NCBI GenBank assembly: GCA_028803175.1
Contig: JARBCG010000087.1
Coordinates: 1 to 5,938, forward strand
Length of the DNA: 5,938 nt
Direction: 5' to 3'
From: Wolbachia sp.
GTDB lineage: Bacteria > Pseudomonadota > Alphaproteobacteria > Rickettsiales > Anaplasmataceae
This document shows positions 5,670 to 5,938 of the stretch, piece after piece. Position 1 is the first letter of the stretch; each line of letters opens with the position of its first letter. Under the pieces are notes generated by a model. It did no database searches, was not told where the DNA came from, and saw nothing but the letters and a program-made list of their open reading frames with translations. The position numbers and the translations under genes are program-made.

Positions 5670-5686
5670 AGGTATTAAATATACCT
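5670..5686. promoter_or_regulatory. Inverted repeat next to the membrane protein start, possible operator
   Basis: AGGTAT (5670-5675) and ATACCT (5681-5686) form a perfect 6-bp inverted repeat around TAAAT, directly in front of the GTG at 5669. A TTGACT element, which could be a -35 box for this gene, is upstream on the minus strand at 5705-5710, but no well-spaced -10 box was found. The position would suit an operator or a short leader hairpin; the AT-rich sequence means it could be chance. Confidence 0.3.
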
Positions 5687-5813
5687 AATATGAAATGTAT
5701 AAAAAGTCAATGATAATTTTCTATGAAGTGGCCAACACAAACAAAACTTTTCAGATGTTATAGTGATAAGACACTTAATTTTTATGTAGTGAGGTGGGTA
5801 GGTTAACACCCTC

Positions 5814-5823
5814 GCCTTAAGGC
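5814..5823. repeat. Perfect 10-bp palindrome GCCTTAAGGC
   Basis: A GC-richer self-complementary decamer in otherwise AT-rich non-coding DNA, immediately before the run of ACTTTAGTAT repeats. It may be a protein-binding site or part of a small repeat element; no function can be assigned. Confidence 0.45.
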
Positions 5824-5827
5824 AAAC

Positions 5828-5880
5828 ACTTTAGTATAATATACTTTAGTATTGGACTACTTTAGTATGGTTTAGTATGG
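5828..5880 (+). repeat. Cluster of short ACTTTAGTAT direct repeats
   Basis: ACTTTAGTAT occurs at 5828-5837, 5843-5852 and 5859-5868, about 15-16 bp apart. The last copy runs into a perfect tandem duplication of TTTAGTATGG (5861-5870 and 5871-5880), giving four TTTAGTAT units in 53 bp. The remaining non-coding DNA around it (5687-5938) shows no gene. The spacing is about one and a half helical turns, so phased protein binding on one face is not obvious. It could be a binding-site array, decayed tandem repeat or the edge of a mobile element beyond the window. Confidence 0.7.
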
Positions 5881-5901
5881 ATTAGAAACATAGCTCTCAC
5901 A

Positions 5902-5921
5902 GTACGTTTAATTTAAAGTAC
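5902..5921. repeat. Imperfect palindrome near the right edge
   Basis: GTAC-G-TTTA (5902-5910) and TAAAGTAC (5914-5921) form 8 paired bases around ATT with a single unpaired G. Another GTAC closes the window (5935-5938). It could be a transcription terminator-like or regulatory structure of a gene beyond the window. Confidence 0.4.
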
Positions 5922-5938
5922 CATTTAGTGTTCTGTAC

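Noticed and set aside
5684..5710. Promoter for the minus-strand membrane protein gene using TTGACT at 5705-5710
   Set aside because: The -35 box is good, but the best -10 candidate (TATTAG, 5685-5690) leaves only 14 bp, and other hexamers match poorly.
5723..5806. Plus-strand 27-codon ORF (MKWPTQTKLFRCYSDK...)
   Set aside because: Too short, with no ribosome binding site and no recognised family. It could be a remnant, but nothing supports expression.

Overview
The window is AT-rich DNA whose genes resemble those of the Rickettsiales; the 23S/5S sequence, the rpmH-rnpA pair and the F1 beta subunit fit Wolbachia or a close Anaplasmataceae relative best. That assignment comes from recalled family sequences, not a database search. 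Almost everything is core housekeeping. No CRISPR array, prophage, toxin system or complete insertion sequence was found.

Layout. The left edge carries the 3' end of the 23S rRNA gene and a complete 5S rRNA gene on the plus strand. Next come three minus-strand genes: a small hypothetical gene that seems to be cut short by an in-frame TAA, rnpA (RNase P protein) and rpmH (ribosomal protein L34). rpmH was identified by reading the minus strand at 1234-1368 and overlaps the start of rnpA by 8 bp. A 119-bp divergent promoter region follows, in which the two best -35 boxes lie on the same bases. The plus strand then carries a phosphate ABC transporter permease (PstC-like), atpD and atpC (beta and epsilon subunits of F1-ATPase), and a small class transaldolase. 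A minus-strand multi-pass membrane protein of unknown function converges on the transaldolase gene. The last 250 bp are non-coding and hold short direct repeats and palindromes.

How the genes work together. The rRNA genes, L34 and RNase P protein serve translation and RNA processing. PstC imports phosphate and AtpD/AtpC make ATP. The transaldolase belongs to the non-oxidative pentose phosphate pathway; its active-site residues point to transaldolase rather than fructose-6-phosphate aldolase. atpD-atpC have no atpA or atpG upstream, so the F1 genes are split up here.

Most worth a second look: the interrupted small gene at 507-794, the shared -35 divergent promoter at 1394-1442, the terminator hairpin that overlaps a stop codon at 5121-5149, and the repeat-rich tail at 5814-5921. 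I did not find a convincing new multi-gene system.
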